Source: Adiantum capillus-veneris (Eukaryota > Streptophyta > Polypodiopsida > Polypodiales > Pteridaceae). From it: DNA of 64,000 nt. Below the pieces are notes generated by a model. That model worked only from the letters and a program-made list of their open reading frames with translations. It did not search any database and was not told the origin of the DNA. The DNA lies in the NCBI GenBank assembly GCA_014529385.2, contig CM043965.1, forward strand, positions 64,451,190 through 64,515,189, read 5' to 3'. The position numbers were made by a program, and so were the translations under genes. Below, in pieces: positions 34,736-46,501 of the stretch; position 1 is the first letter of the stretch, and each line of letters begins with the position of its first letter.

Positions 34736-36023
34736 ATGTTGTAGGCATGATGCCTTCTTCAAGCGGATCCGAGGTAGAACCCGTCATTCCTTTAGCTGAA
34801 GCTCAAGAAGCTGCTAAAAACCCCAGGGGATTCACTCTATATACAAAACAAGACGTCACTTGCGAGTGGAACATTTTGACAAAACCCTTATATATGACTC
34901 ATATTAGGGAACATGACCCCCCTTTCTACGCTTATATAACAATCAATGAAGAAAACTATCATACCCCTATCTTACATATAAAATTTAGGTTTCACATGAT
35001 TTAATTGAGTAAAACTAGTCAAAGAGTGTATAGCATAGTGACTCGCAATGTACTAAGGAGGCACTTCTGTTGATAACTAGATGCACCCTCAATGTGTCTT
35101 AGTTTGAATTTCAAACTATATGCCCGATTAGCCTGCATTCTAGCTACTCATCCAATTCTGACCCAAGCTTATGTAAATCAACCCTTGACCTACTCCAAAT
35201 CAGCCCTTATCTATGACCGGCTTGATGCAAAATTTGATCTGTGACCTAGAAAAATTTCCCACAAATTCTTCCAAGTTCTAGTGCACACCAATGACCAATC
35301 ATTTCAAGTAATCAACCCGGGTGAGGTCCCCCCCATAAATATGATACCCCCCTCCCGTATTTTTAAGCTTGGGAGATAAATCATTGGGGGCCTGCCCCTC
35401 ACTTATACGCTTATGTAACTTGTAAAAAAAACCCCTCCCCTGCACTTACGTGGTGCAATAAGTTTTCCATGGTGAATCCCTCGGGCTAAAAATGCAATCT
35501 TTGAGGAGGAAGCCACATTGTCTATTCAAACAAAAATCAAAAACTTATCGGTGAGGACAGGAAGAAAATCAAGGAAAGCCAAACGAGACAAAATGAAAGC
35601 AAAAAGGCTATAAGAGAAAGTTTCTTTGGAAATTGAATTGAATGAAACAAAAGAACAACTTAAACGAGAGCAAGAAATTAAGAAAAATGCAAAGGGACCT
35701 AAAGAGTCAAAGACTAACTTGGGAGGTTCAGTGTTGGTCGACAAAGTCTTTGAACCTTTAGATGCAATTTTGAAGGCCTATGAAGCTAAGCTAAAACCCA
35801 ATCAAACCCAAGAGCATAGGTGGCTGACATATCCTCATCCAGGGTATGAAAAAGAGAGGTTGCAAATGTGCAAAGAGCTCATCCGAATGGCCCAAGATCT
35901 TATGGAACCACGTGTTCCAGATGCTCCAAAAATGGAGGTGCTAATCCACAAAAAAATCCAAGAAATGGAGAACGATGGTATTGTAAATAGAGACCAAGAA
36001 TATCCAAAAGTGGAGACACTCAA
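34736..36023 (+). pseudogene. gypsy gag-pro linker, broken
   Basis: From MNVVGMMPSSSGSEVEPVIP at 34732 the frame runs through PLAEAQEAAKNPRGFTLYTK to a stop at about 35004. Then come about 600 bp of disrupted sequence and a Lys/Glu-rich frame (35626-36027: LNETKEQLKREQEIKKNAKG, then WLTYPHPGYEKERLQMCKEL). No catalytic motif is seen. I place it between gag and protease by context. Confidence 0.5.
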
Positions 36024-36230
36024 GTGAAATTTCAATTAGCAGATGGATACATAGAGAGACCGATAGGAATATTAGAACAAATCATTGTATCCTCGTGTGG
36101 CATAGAGTATGAGCATACCTTTTACATAATGAATTTTGACAGAGCAGCAACTTTGATATCATATTGGGCAGACTATTCATGCATCAGCTCAAAATGGTAC
36201 AAGACTGGGGCTATGACTATATCTACTTGA
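36024..36230 (+). pseudogene. gypsy aspartic protease, C-terminal half
   Basis: FQLADGYIERPIGILEQIIV followed by EYEHTFYIMNFDR matches the second half of plant gypsy proteases (L-A-D-G...R-P-x-G-I-x-x...F-x-V). The D-T/S-G half upstream is not present in any frame I can read. Stop at 36228-36230. No RT, RNase H or integrase follows. Confidence 0.65.
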
Positions 36231-36350
36231 GACACAAAAAAGGTCACTACAAAAATTAGTGTCAAAGATCATAGTTATAGAGATGTAGAGTGAACCCCGG
36301 GGGAAGAATTACACTCCACAATTGAAGAGGAAAAAGAGGTACCTACTTGG

Positions 36351-36829
36351 TTGCAAAGCAAAGCGCATTTTTGGATGTGTGGAGCTTCAGGGTGTAGAAG
36401 TCTTAGAAAGGAAGATTGCATCCTAGAGCGTGAAGTAGAAGATGAAGCTTATATTAAGGAACCATTTCCAGAGGAGTTATTTGAACCTTTTGGATGGGAT
36501 CAAATACTGGTGACTCTTGGTGTATGCTTAATGAGGCAACCAACACCAAATTTTGTGATGAATATGGCTATGATATAACTCCCTTGTTTACGATAAAGGT
36601 GTTGAAGAATGCTAACAAGGTTTTTGAGTGTGAAAGCAAAAAATGTCAGACAGATGGCTACGTCTTGGAGCATGAAGCCAAAGTGAAAATGAAGAAGGTA
36701 TAGCAACCACGAGAATATGTCATCATTGACATACCTGAAGAATTGACAAAAGCTATTTTAAAGAATCTGACTCCAAAAAAAGTGCAAATGAAAGCACATG
36801 AAGGAAAGAAGGTTCCAAGTTCAACATAA
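36351..36829 (+). pseudogene. unrecognised gypsy-internal coding debris
   Basis: Two overlapping broken frames (36351-36578 and 36494-36703), with text such as FPEELFEPFGWDQ and CDEYGYDITPLFTIKVLKN, connect the protease piece with the 3' ORF. This is where RT-RNase H-integrase would be in an autonomous element. I recognise none of their motifs. Confidence 0.35.
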
Positions 36830-38476
36830 ATGTTCAAAAAAATGCAAGATCAAAAGAAGAACATGGACAAGGAAGAAGATCGATTGTCTCCTACAATGAT
36901 CAAATTTTGCATATGCGGAGAAACAGGACTCAAAAGCACATGTTTAGCAGTAATAGATCCAAAAGCAAAGAATCTAATGTCTTATGGAACATGGATAATG
37001 ATGGAAAATCCGCCAATCAACGAGCTAGAGGACATGGTGTACACAAGTTCTAAAACAGCAATTCCTAGCTTTGGCATGGTAGAAGACGTACTCAAGTTGA
37101 GTACCGGGGAGTATAAGGATATTGTTCACATAATTGAATCCCATCATATCAAAAAGATTCTGATCCTGATAGAAAGCTGGAGGAGCATCTTCTTTCAACA
37201 ACAATCAAAAGCTTCAACAACAACATCATCAAAAGGCCCAAAAGCACCTCCAGTCAATGCAAAGAAGGAGCAAGCAACCATAACAGAAAAGGGTAAAGCT
37301 AAGGTACACTTTGAATTATATCAACCTTGCAAGACAACTTTACCTTCAACGAGCCTCCATCAAACTTCCCGCATAGCCTCTACCTCAAGATCCATATCAT
37401 TTGACAATGCAATGGAGACCAAAGAAAAAATTCTATCAACCAAAGTTTCCATCACAAAAAAGCATTCAAAAGAAGCCAAACAATGTCAACCAAGTATTGG
37501 TATCCAAAGAGCATATCAAAGTCAAAGACCCAGTTTGGATACATCAAGCACGGGCTCAGCATCAACAACCAAAGGTCATTGGGTGGGTAGTATCAAACAA
37601 GTCAATCACTGCTCAAGGCTAATTCCAAGGAAACACTAATGTTTGGGTTGAAAAGCCTAAACTAACATCCTGGACCTACTCACCTCAACCAAAGCGTTCT
37701 ACAAAGAACAAGACGTGCTATCAATGAAAGACAAAAAAACTCAACCAGGAGAAAGAAAAATAGCAAAATACAAAAGAAGGTAAATAACGCAACAAGTTTG
37801 GATACCAAAGCTAGAATTCAATGAAGCTACCCAACAAAGACAAGTGAAGCAGAGGTTGATTCTAGTCAAGTTACTCGAAGCACAAGGATTTTATGAAGGT
37901 AACACACAAATATGGTTACCAAAAATTGTAGCTCAATCTGGAAAAATGATGATCAATCAAGAAGCACAAGGCTCCACCCAAAGGCACACAATTAATAGGC
38001 AGATCCAACAACCAGTCACCACTAAGGGTGCTACAACCTCTAGATGGATACCTTGTCATCAACTACAAAATCAAGGCTTCTACAATGGAAATCATCAAGT
38101 ATGGCTACCAAAGCCTAGTGTCCATCAAGTCATCAAGCAAAAGAAGAAAACACAAAAGACAACCACACAAGGACCAAAGACAAGGTGGGTTCCAAAATTT
38201 CTAGTAGAAACTCAATCACAAAGAACCCACACACATCAACAATCGCTTCTCATGCAAGATAAAGCAAAAGCTACATCGGTCCCTACAAGAGCTGAAGGAA
38301 TTATTTCACAAAGCAGTTTCAACATACAGAAAGCAAGTCAAGAGGAGCCAAAATATTCCAACCTACTCAACAAAATGGTGGCATCCAAAGACCAACACAA
38401 TAGAAGAGGCCTAAACTTCCAAAACTTATGGCATTGGGTTTTTGACCTTGAACATGCAAGTCCAAGTTTCCATTAA
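36830..38476 (+). pseudogene. gypsy 3' ORF: degenerate protease-like domain and W-x-P-K repeats
   Basis: The frame from 36830 holds CLAVIDPKAKNLMSYGTW, aligning with LLDTGAKYNLLSYGVW of the 28-kb copy, and IPSFGMVEDVLKL aligning with its TGFGIWHTSVSY. The catalytic T-G is P-K here. A Gln/Ser/Lys-rich linker and a stop at about 37639 follow. The frame at 37844-38476 has EAQGFYEGNTQIWLPK, SRWIPCHQLQNQGFYNGNHQ with VWLPK, and TRWVPK. Breaks occur near 37640 and 37800. Downstream, a further open piece (39415-39672) ends at the polypurine tract. Confidence 0.6.
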
Positions 38477-39670
38477 AAATAAAGGGCATAAAAGTCAGAG
38501 TCGAGCAGCTAAGCCACTAAATGAGCGAGGCACTAGTCCCAAAGCTTCATGTAATATTCTATGTGGTCTAAGTGTCTTAGTTATTCTAGGTACCACTCAA
38601 GCTAAAAGAGTTGGGCATAATTGCATTGTGTCGCTCATGCTGGTACAGGTGGACATAAGAGTCGAAGTCCTTGTAGTATAGTGGTGAAGTGAAGGAGGAG
38701 GTCCAAAAGACACTCACGCACTCAACACAGTGAGGTATGAGTGGCGAAGCTTCTACATCAAAATTCCTTCTTGAAAACATGGAAGCTATTGCGACGACCT
38801 TTGATGTCACATGTGCTACATTTGTTCCTTGAAGCACCCATCAAATCCCTCTTTCGTACTACATGCTTTTGTTTGATAAATCTCTCATGTGCATATAGAG
38901 TGTCCCATAATTGGCACTTGCATTAGGCACTCTTCCTTCGTTTCTCCCAAGCACTCACCTTGCATGACATGTATTTCAAGTCCAAATGCTCAACTCCAAT
39001 AAGAGCGTATACCAAAGACACTTTTTTCCACCGGGTTTTTTCCCTTTGGTCATCAAGGTTTTAAGAACCTAATCTAGACACCCTCATCATCAACTTCTTG
39101 TATATATTCCTTCTATGTCAACAATAAGGAGATGGCTACCCAAATCAATCGACAACAACTTGGAGCAAAAAGTACAGGTCTCCATATGCTTATCAAGAGA
39201 ATCTTTTATCTCCAAGGTTGACAACAAAGCTCCATCAAACAATGGCAAGTCAAAGAATGGCCTACAATGACAAGCAGTGACAAATTCCTCAAGAGAGTCA
39301 TCAACAACAATCAAAAGTAGCACAGTGCTTCAAAATTGGTGACCTATTGCAGACAACTCAAATTGCAGTGGACATGGAAAGCATACCATCATAAAGTCCA
39401 CGCCACAAAGAAGATTGATTCTACAACCTCAAAAACATGAAAATCTCTCTTCACAGGCCAAGCTAGCAACAAAGAGGAGATTGCACAACAAGAAGAAAAG
39501 TTGCCTCAACAATCAAGCTCAAATCATGTATCAACAACACGGCAGCTATGCATCACTCAAGGAAGGGGTGAGCGTCATCAACGACAACGCACTTCCCAAG
39601 CTGAAGACCAATCTTGAAGACAACCCTATGACAAGACTCCACAAGGTCGTGTCAAGGGACGACACGGTTT
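38477..39670 (+). pseudogene. decayed 3' end of the gypsy internal region
   Basis: Broken frames continue to the polypurine tract. The last one (39415-39672; ...KLKTNLEDNPMTRLHKVVS) ends at the tract itself, as in the minus-strand relative. At 38667-38686 there is a short match to the 5' end of tRNA-Asp, described separately. Confidence 0.5.
38667..38686 (+). other. tRNA-Asp 5' end fragment
   Basis: GTCCTTGTAGTATAGTGGTG matches the first 19-20 nt of plant tRNA-Asp(GUC), including the A-box TAGTATAGTGG, with one or two mismatches. The anticodon arm and B-box do not follow, so it is not a tRNA gene. Confidence 0.45.
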
Positions 39671-39683
39671 AGGAAGGGGGGAA
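39671..39683 (+). promoter_or_regulatory. polypurine tract
   Basis: AGGAAGGGGGGAA immediately before the LTR start TGTTACAAGACAG at 39684. Confidence 0.85.
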
Positions 39684-41464
39684 TGTTACAAGACAGACCA
39701 AACCAGCACCCAACTAGTCGGACAGATAGCCGAACACCACACTTGTACTCTTTTAGTTTTCCAAGCTAGTGTAGTAATACTTTGTGTAAATCGTGATTCC
39801 AAAGTAGTGGATCAATTCCTTGAGTTGTAATGTTGTAATGATATTTGTGAAGGTCCCTGTGAGTCGGCCACTAGCCATTTAGAAAGACCTAGGTATAAAG
39901 GTCAATAACTTTAATGTGAAAGAAGGCTTATCTTTAGAGAAGAAAGAGCTCTGTTGTATGTACGCTCAAGTTACAAAGCTGCTCCAACTTGTAATCAACT
40001 TTTCTAACGATTGGGTAATCAGTTTTCAATTCCAAAACTTTTATTGTGTTCTTCTCTCTTTTCTTTTTCATTTAAGTGTAAGCATTGTCAGTTTTGTTGT
40101 GATTCGTGACTACGTGTCTGTGAGTCTTAATTGAATATTTTGAGTGCTCAAATCACTATTTTTAGTCATTTTGACCATAGGAGAGCGTTCCTAGACCATA
40201 GAGAGACCTTTCTGAATACTTCTATTGCAGTTTTTAGGACCTTTTTCATGATGGATCATGATTTTGGTACCTTGTTGAATAACAACCAGACTTGCTAGGA
40301 TAGTGCCCCTAGGTGTCCTAGACCTCCTCCTAAAGTTTTGTTGCATTTTGAGTCCGTTCGAGTGCCAAAATGGCATGATGACCTAGAGCTGTGAGAAAGG
40401 ACATAGACAAATTTCCCTGATCATTGAGTGTTGGTTTGCTTGTTGAGTTGGTGTGTTTACTTGTTAACGTTCACTTTTTGAGATTGACAATGCCCCATTC
40501 GAGTCACTTCCCTGAGTATTGACATTCTGTTAGTACCATATCGCTATGCTTCATATGTTCGCCACAGCAACCTGTTAGCGGGTTACCACGATGGACGTCT
40601 GTAGCATAGCGATCTGGCACTAACATAATGTCAATACTCAAGAAAGTGACTCGGATGGGGAATTTTCAATCTCAAGAAGTAAACTTTAACAAGAAAACCA
40701 ACACTCAATGATTAGGGAAATTTTTCTATATCCTTTCTCACAACTCTAGGTCATCCCGCCATTTTGGCACTCGAACGGACTCAACGTGCAACGCAACTTT
40801 AGGAGGAGGTCTACGACACCTAGGGGTATTATCTTAGCAAGTCTGGTCGCAATCCCCAACAAGGTACCAAAATCACGATCCATCATGAAAAAGTCTTGAA
40901 AACGACAACAGAGCTATCTAGAAAGGTCGCCTTATGGTCTTTGGAACACTCTCTTATGGTCAAAACGACCAAAAACAATGATTTAAGCACGCAAATTTGA
41001 AGATTGGTCTCATTAATGCGTAGTCGCAAACCTCAACAAAATTGACATTGCTTACACTTGAATGAAAGAGAAAAGAGAGAGGAACACAATGCATATTTTG
41101 GAATTGAAAAATGATTACCCAATCGTTAGAAAATTTGATTACAAAGTTGAAGCTGGAGCAGCTTTGTAGCTTGAGCGTACGTACAGCAGAGCTCTTTCTT
41201 CTCTAAATATAAGCCTTCTTTCACATTAAAGTTATTGAACTTTATACCTAGGGATTTCTAAATGGCCAGTGGCCTGCCAATGGCCGACTCACAGGGACCT
41301 TTACAAATATCATTACAACATTACAACTCAAGCAATTGATCTACTACTCTGGAATCAAGATATGCACATAGTATTACTACACTAGCTCGGAAAACTAATA
41401 GAGTACAAATGTGGTGCTCGTCTACGTGTCCGACTAGTTGGGGCGTTTGGTCTGTCTTGTAACA
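39684..41464. repeat. 1.78-kb palindrome of two tail-to-tail LTRs
   Basis: The left arm starts TGTTACAAGACAGACC at 39684 and the right arm ends with its complement at 41464. Matching stretches continue on both sides all the way to the centre near 40576 (AACC..GGTT), with no unique spacer. Landmarks are AACTAGTCGGAC/GTCCGACTAGTT, GAGCTCT(G/T)..., GACATT(C/A)TGTTAGT and ATCGCTATGCT. Each arm is about 890 bp and carries a TATAAA box (39894-39900 on +; 41241-41246 on -) pointing inward. The left arm is the 3' LTR of the gypsy element at 33893-39683. The right arm has no polypurine tract at its outer end. Confidence 0.85.
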
Positions 41465-41469
41465 AATGG

Positions 41470-43303
41470 AAAGCTTTCAAGAAAGTTATTTGTTCTTGTG
41501 GCAAAGAATGCTTTGCTATAAAGCATCTCCATGATATCAATAAAGATAGATTGCGCAAAAGGTGGTTTGATAAGAATGTCAAGATGCTCGAAAGTCCTTG
41601 ATAGAGTTTGATGCAACTATGGACAAAGATGACTATCAAAGTCATTTGCATACATACAAGGCATTGATTCAAAAGAAGAGAAGAAGATGGGAAGTAAAGC
41701 AACAACTTTTTCAAGTCCGAAAAGGCACATACATGTGGAAGATTTGGAGAAACTTGAGGGGCAAGCGAGCTAAGAATTTTGGTAACTTGAGTCTTATGGA
41801 TATGTAAACACATTGTTGGCAATTATATGAGCAAGCAAATGCTGAAAAATTGTCATTTTATGGTTCACTCCCATGTATGCCCTCTTTTTTTACTATTGAG
41901 GATGTATGCGGTGGGCTTGAAAAGTTGGTCGCTCGCAAAGTGGGAGATCTTCAAGGTATCAAGCTGGAGATGATCAAATGGATGGGAGATTTTACCCATG
42001 AGTGGATGTGTAATATGTTCAACCTTGCACTTCAACATGGTATGCCTTATGATTGGAGTACTAATTGGGTTAAGCCTCTGCATAAAGGAGGGGATGTAAA
42101 GAATGTAAACAACTACCAGACTATAATGATTGGGTCTCTTATGGCAAAGTAATTGTTAGGGTGCATAATGGAGATAAAATTGAGTGATTGGGCTAAAGAG
42201 AATGACAAGCATGCAAAAGGACAAGCGGGTTTTGGTCGATGCCATAGCACTATTGATCATCTTGTCACTCTTTGTGTTATCATGGAGGAAATTCGGTTGA
42301 AAGGAAAGCAATTATATTGTTGTTTTGTGGACTTTAAGAAAGCCTTTGATATGATTCCATGTATCAATTTGTGGAGAAGGATGGAACAACTCCAAGTGCC
42401 AAGTGAGTTTATGCTTGCAGTTTCTTGAATCTAAGAGAAGGTGATTTGTCAATTGTGCATGGAAAGAGAAATTTCAAAAAAAATTGTAAGCACTATTGGG
42501 TTAAACAAGGATGTCCGTTGTCACCAACTCTATTTGGTCTATGCATCGATCAATTGGAACAAATGGTACTTGACTTTATGCAAGAAGAAGGCATTGAAGA
42601 GGTCATTATTTGCAATTTGGTAGTCATGCTTTTGTTTTATGTGGATGATGTAGTGCTTCTAGCACACACTTTAGAAGATGCACAAAAGCTTATGGTTTTC
42701 CTTAAGAAATTTTTCTTGCGTAGTGGGCTGATTGTGAATGAACCCAAAACAAAGGTTATGCTTGTGAAAACCAACCATAAGGAGAAGCCATGCATTGTGT
42801 ACAACAGTGACACTCTTGAAGTTGTTGAGAGCTTTAAGTACCTTGGCCTTGAGTTTCTGTCCAATCACAAGTGGCATGAATGTGTTAGGCAACATTTGGA
42901 AGCGGGAAAGAGAGCATATTATGCATTTGAGAACATGTGTAATGCGAGAAACATCAAGTATTGGGTTCTCAAGAAGTATCTTTTTGATGCATTGGTGATA
43001 CTGGTTCTCCTTTATGGAGTTGAAGTGTGGGGCGGGAGCATCTCAAAGTCTACTTGGAAAGAGTTTGAGAATGTCCAAAAGCGTTTTCTTACAAACTTTT
43101 TCCAAGTTAAGACACAAACACCATATATGCTCCTACTTCTTGAGACTAGATCTCTCCCAATTGAGGTTATGGGTATGGAAAGGGTTGTGGAGTACATGAT
43201 AAAGATGCGTCAAAACCCCTCACATCAACTTCCTACGATTGCATGGGAAGCAAGCAAAATAGTTCAAAAGACGCATAAAAGCAAGATCTTGACCACGGGA
43301 TAG
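41470..43303 (+). pseudogene. LINE reverse transcriptase, broken
   Basis: Pre-RT segment YQSHLHTYKALIQKKRRRWE, then EKLSFYGSLPCMP..FTIEDV. RT blocks: WSTNWVKPLHKGGDVKNVNN, KGQAGFGRCHSTIDHLVTL, CFVDFKKAFDMIP, VKQGCPLSPTLFGLCIDQLE and the catalytic LLFYVDDVVLLA (about 42635), followed by LIVNEPKTKVML and FKYLGLEFLSNHKWHE. Stops at 41806, 42152 and 42428, plus a frameshift at about 42425. The RT core order and GCPLSP motif identify a non-LTR retrotransposon. The endonuclease domain is absent (5' truncation, usual for LINEs). Confidence 0.93.
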
Positions 43304-43891
43304 ATGCAAGGCATAAAGAAGTGGTTTGGGAGATGGAATGCATTACACTTTCTACATGATGCTTCAATTGACTCCCAAGTGAATGAAGCTTTTCTACAAC
43401 GCCAATGTATTACGGCTTGGGATAAATCCGGTGGGTCATGCTTCATACATTACACCACCCATATTGCCCCCAACTATAAAACCATGTTCTTTGTTGAAAG
43501 AGGAAACCCTACTTACACTTACATGCTTGAGCCTATCCCCTTGTCGATGATACATACATTACACCACCCATATTGCCCCCAACTACAAAACCATGTTCTT
43601 TGTTGAAAGAGGAAACCGTACTTACACTTACATGCTTGAGCCTATCCCCTTGTCGATGATACATACCTTGAGCCTATCCCCTTGTCGATGATACATACTA
43701 TTGTAGCCATTTGGCTTAGCTCCCATTTTCTTCAATGCGAGATAGGGCGTTGGGGCAATGGAGAAGAGTCAAACCAACTATGCACATTATGCTCACTACA
43801 AGTTCAAGAGTTTGAGTACAACACACTACTAGAGTGCTCAGCTTTTGGTCACATCCAAACTTGTTTCTCTCACATTTTCAGCCATGACTGA
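43304..43891 (+). pseudogene. LINE 3' ORF end with zinc-finger-like segment
   Basis: Continuation of the LINE ORF2 C-terminus: WFGRWNALHFLHDA, AFLQRQCITAWDKS, and after a 109-bp tandem duplication, HFLQCEIGRWGNGEES, QLCTLCSLQVQEFEYNTLLE and CSAFGHI. The C-x2-C...C-x3-H-like arrangement is typical of the C-terminal CCHC of plant LINEs. No poly-A tail is evident before the CT/CA tract. Confidence 0.75.
43445..43686. repeat. 109-bp tandem duplication plus partial third copy
   Basis: The unit ATACATTACACCACCCATAT...CTTGTCGATG occurs at 43445 and 43554, nearly identical. The last 34 bp (CTTGAGCCTATCCCCTTGTC) occur a third time, ending near 43690. Confidence 0.95.
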
Positions 43892-44052
43892 GACCTACAC
43901 ACTTTCCTCTCCCAGCCACACTGTGGGCTCTCCATTGGAGCTCTCATCACCACAATTTTGGAGCATCGAGAGTCACTCATCAGCCATACACATACTACAT
44001 CACATGTAACTTTGGTCCCATAGGTTGTATTTGACCTTCGAGGAACAACAAT

Positions 44053-45229
<1,177 letters not shown>

Positions 45230-46501
45230 GGTTTCCCACCCCCCTTGGCTATAATCTGGCACTAAACCTCTAGCAAAGTACACCTTGAGTTGCAAATTGC
45301 TCACCTTGTGCTTAAGAAGCTTGCCATTTTCTCTCACTTGTAGGTCCCATTAGGAAAGGCCTTCTACAACTTATATGGACCCTTCCACTTCTTCTTTAAC
45401 TTCTTCAAAAAGGTGAAGTCCAAGTATCTTTCATACTTCATCACCAAATCTCCCTCCTGTATCGTTTTGTCCGATTGACCTTTGCAACCTGATTTAAACC
45501 CATAGTTTAGTTGTCTTTTACTTTTCTGCATTAAAGTGTTTGTAGACTTTCAAGGTATTTTTAGTAATTGTAAGGGAAAAAGGTCTTATGATTCTTCAAA
45601 TTAGGATACGAAATTATCCTTGATGGTTGTAACATTTTGACAGGCATGGAATGAAAGAGAAGAAGGGGCTTTGCTATTGTGTGATGTTGTTTTCTATGTT
45701 TTCAATTTTCAATTGCGGTTCAGGTTCTTGAATGTTTCTTGATTTTTGTTCCAGTACTACAAGTTATATAAACACAGGTTTAATGAATTGAATGTGTGTG
45801 AGTAATCATTATGTAGTCTTTGTGAGTCCCCATAAGCCCTAACAACACTCGCTTTTCACTATCCATCTACAAAGCTTCAAGACTAACAATTTGATCTTGC
45901 AAAACCTCTTGTTGAGTGGCATTGATGCGCCACACATTTCCTTCAAAGCACCTAGCTATGCATGCTCTGGTAGCAATGCCTCTTGACCATAGACTAACTT
46001 GAATGGAATGAAATTTGTAGCCACCTTATAAGATGTCGTGTATGCCCATAAGCATTTCTCTAGACTAAATTCCCATTCTATCTCCTATTTGTATACATAC
46101 TTCATCAACATTTTGATGATCTGCCCATTGGCACTCTCCACTAGACCATTGCATTGGGGGTGATAGGCAAAAGAAAACGGATGCTCAATGGCCAGCTTCT
46201 TGACCAATGCACACATTAACTTACTTCTAAACCCCTAGCCTCTATAAAAAAAGAGCACCCACAACACTCCAACATAGCAACAAATGTAATCAAAAACAAA
46301 TTGAGCCACAACAAGTGCATTTACCTCCTTAATTGTCTTGCCCTCAACCCACCTAGTGATGTAGTCAATTGCTACCAAAATATATTTCCTACCGCTGGTT
46401 GACCTAGGGAGTGGACTGATGGCATCCAAACACCACTTCTCAAAATCACTCTGGGCTATGATGGCCCCCTGAACCTCACCTACCAATTTTCTTTCACCCA
46501 T
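45230..46501 (-). pseudogene. gypsy integrase fragment
   Basis: Minus-strand order: KWCLDAISPLPRSTSGRKYI and LVAIDYITRWVEGK (first Asp), a frameshift near 46235, then IEHPFSFAYHPQCNGLVESA with the catalytic Glu, WAYTTSYKVATNFIPFKLVY, GQEALLPE, and further down YERYLDFTFLKKLKKKWKGP and YKL..FPNGTY (GPY/F-like module, near 45360). Several stops are present. The N-terminal zinc module is absent. The sequence differs from the 29- and 62-kb integrases, so it is a separate lineage. Confidence 0.85.

Noticed and set aside
38667-38740. tRNA-Asp gene
   Set aside because: Only the first 19-20 nt match; the anticodon stem, T-arm and acceptor complement are absent.
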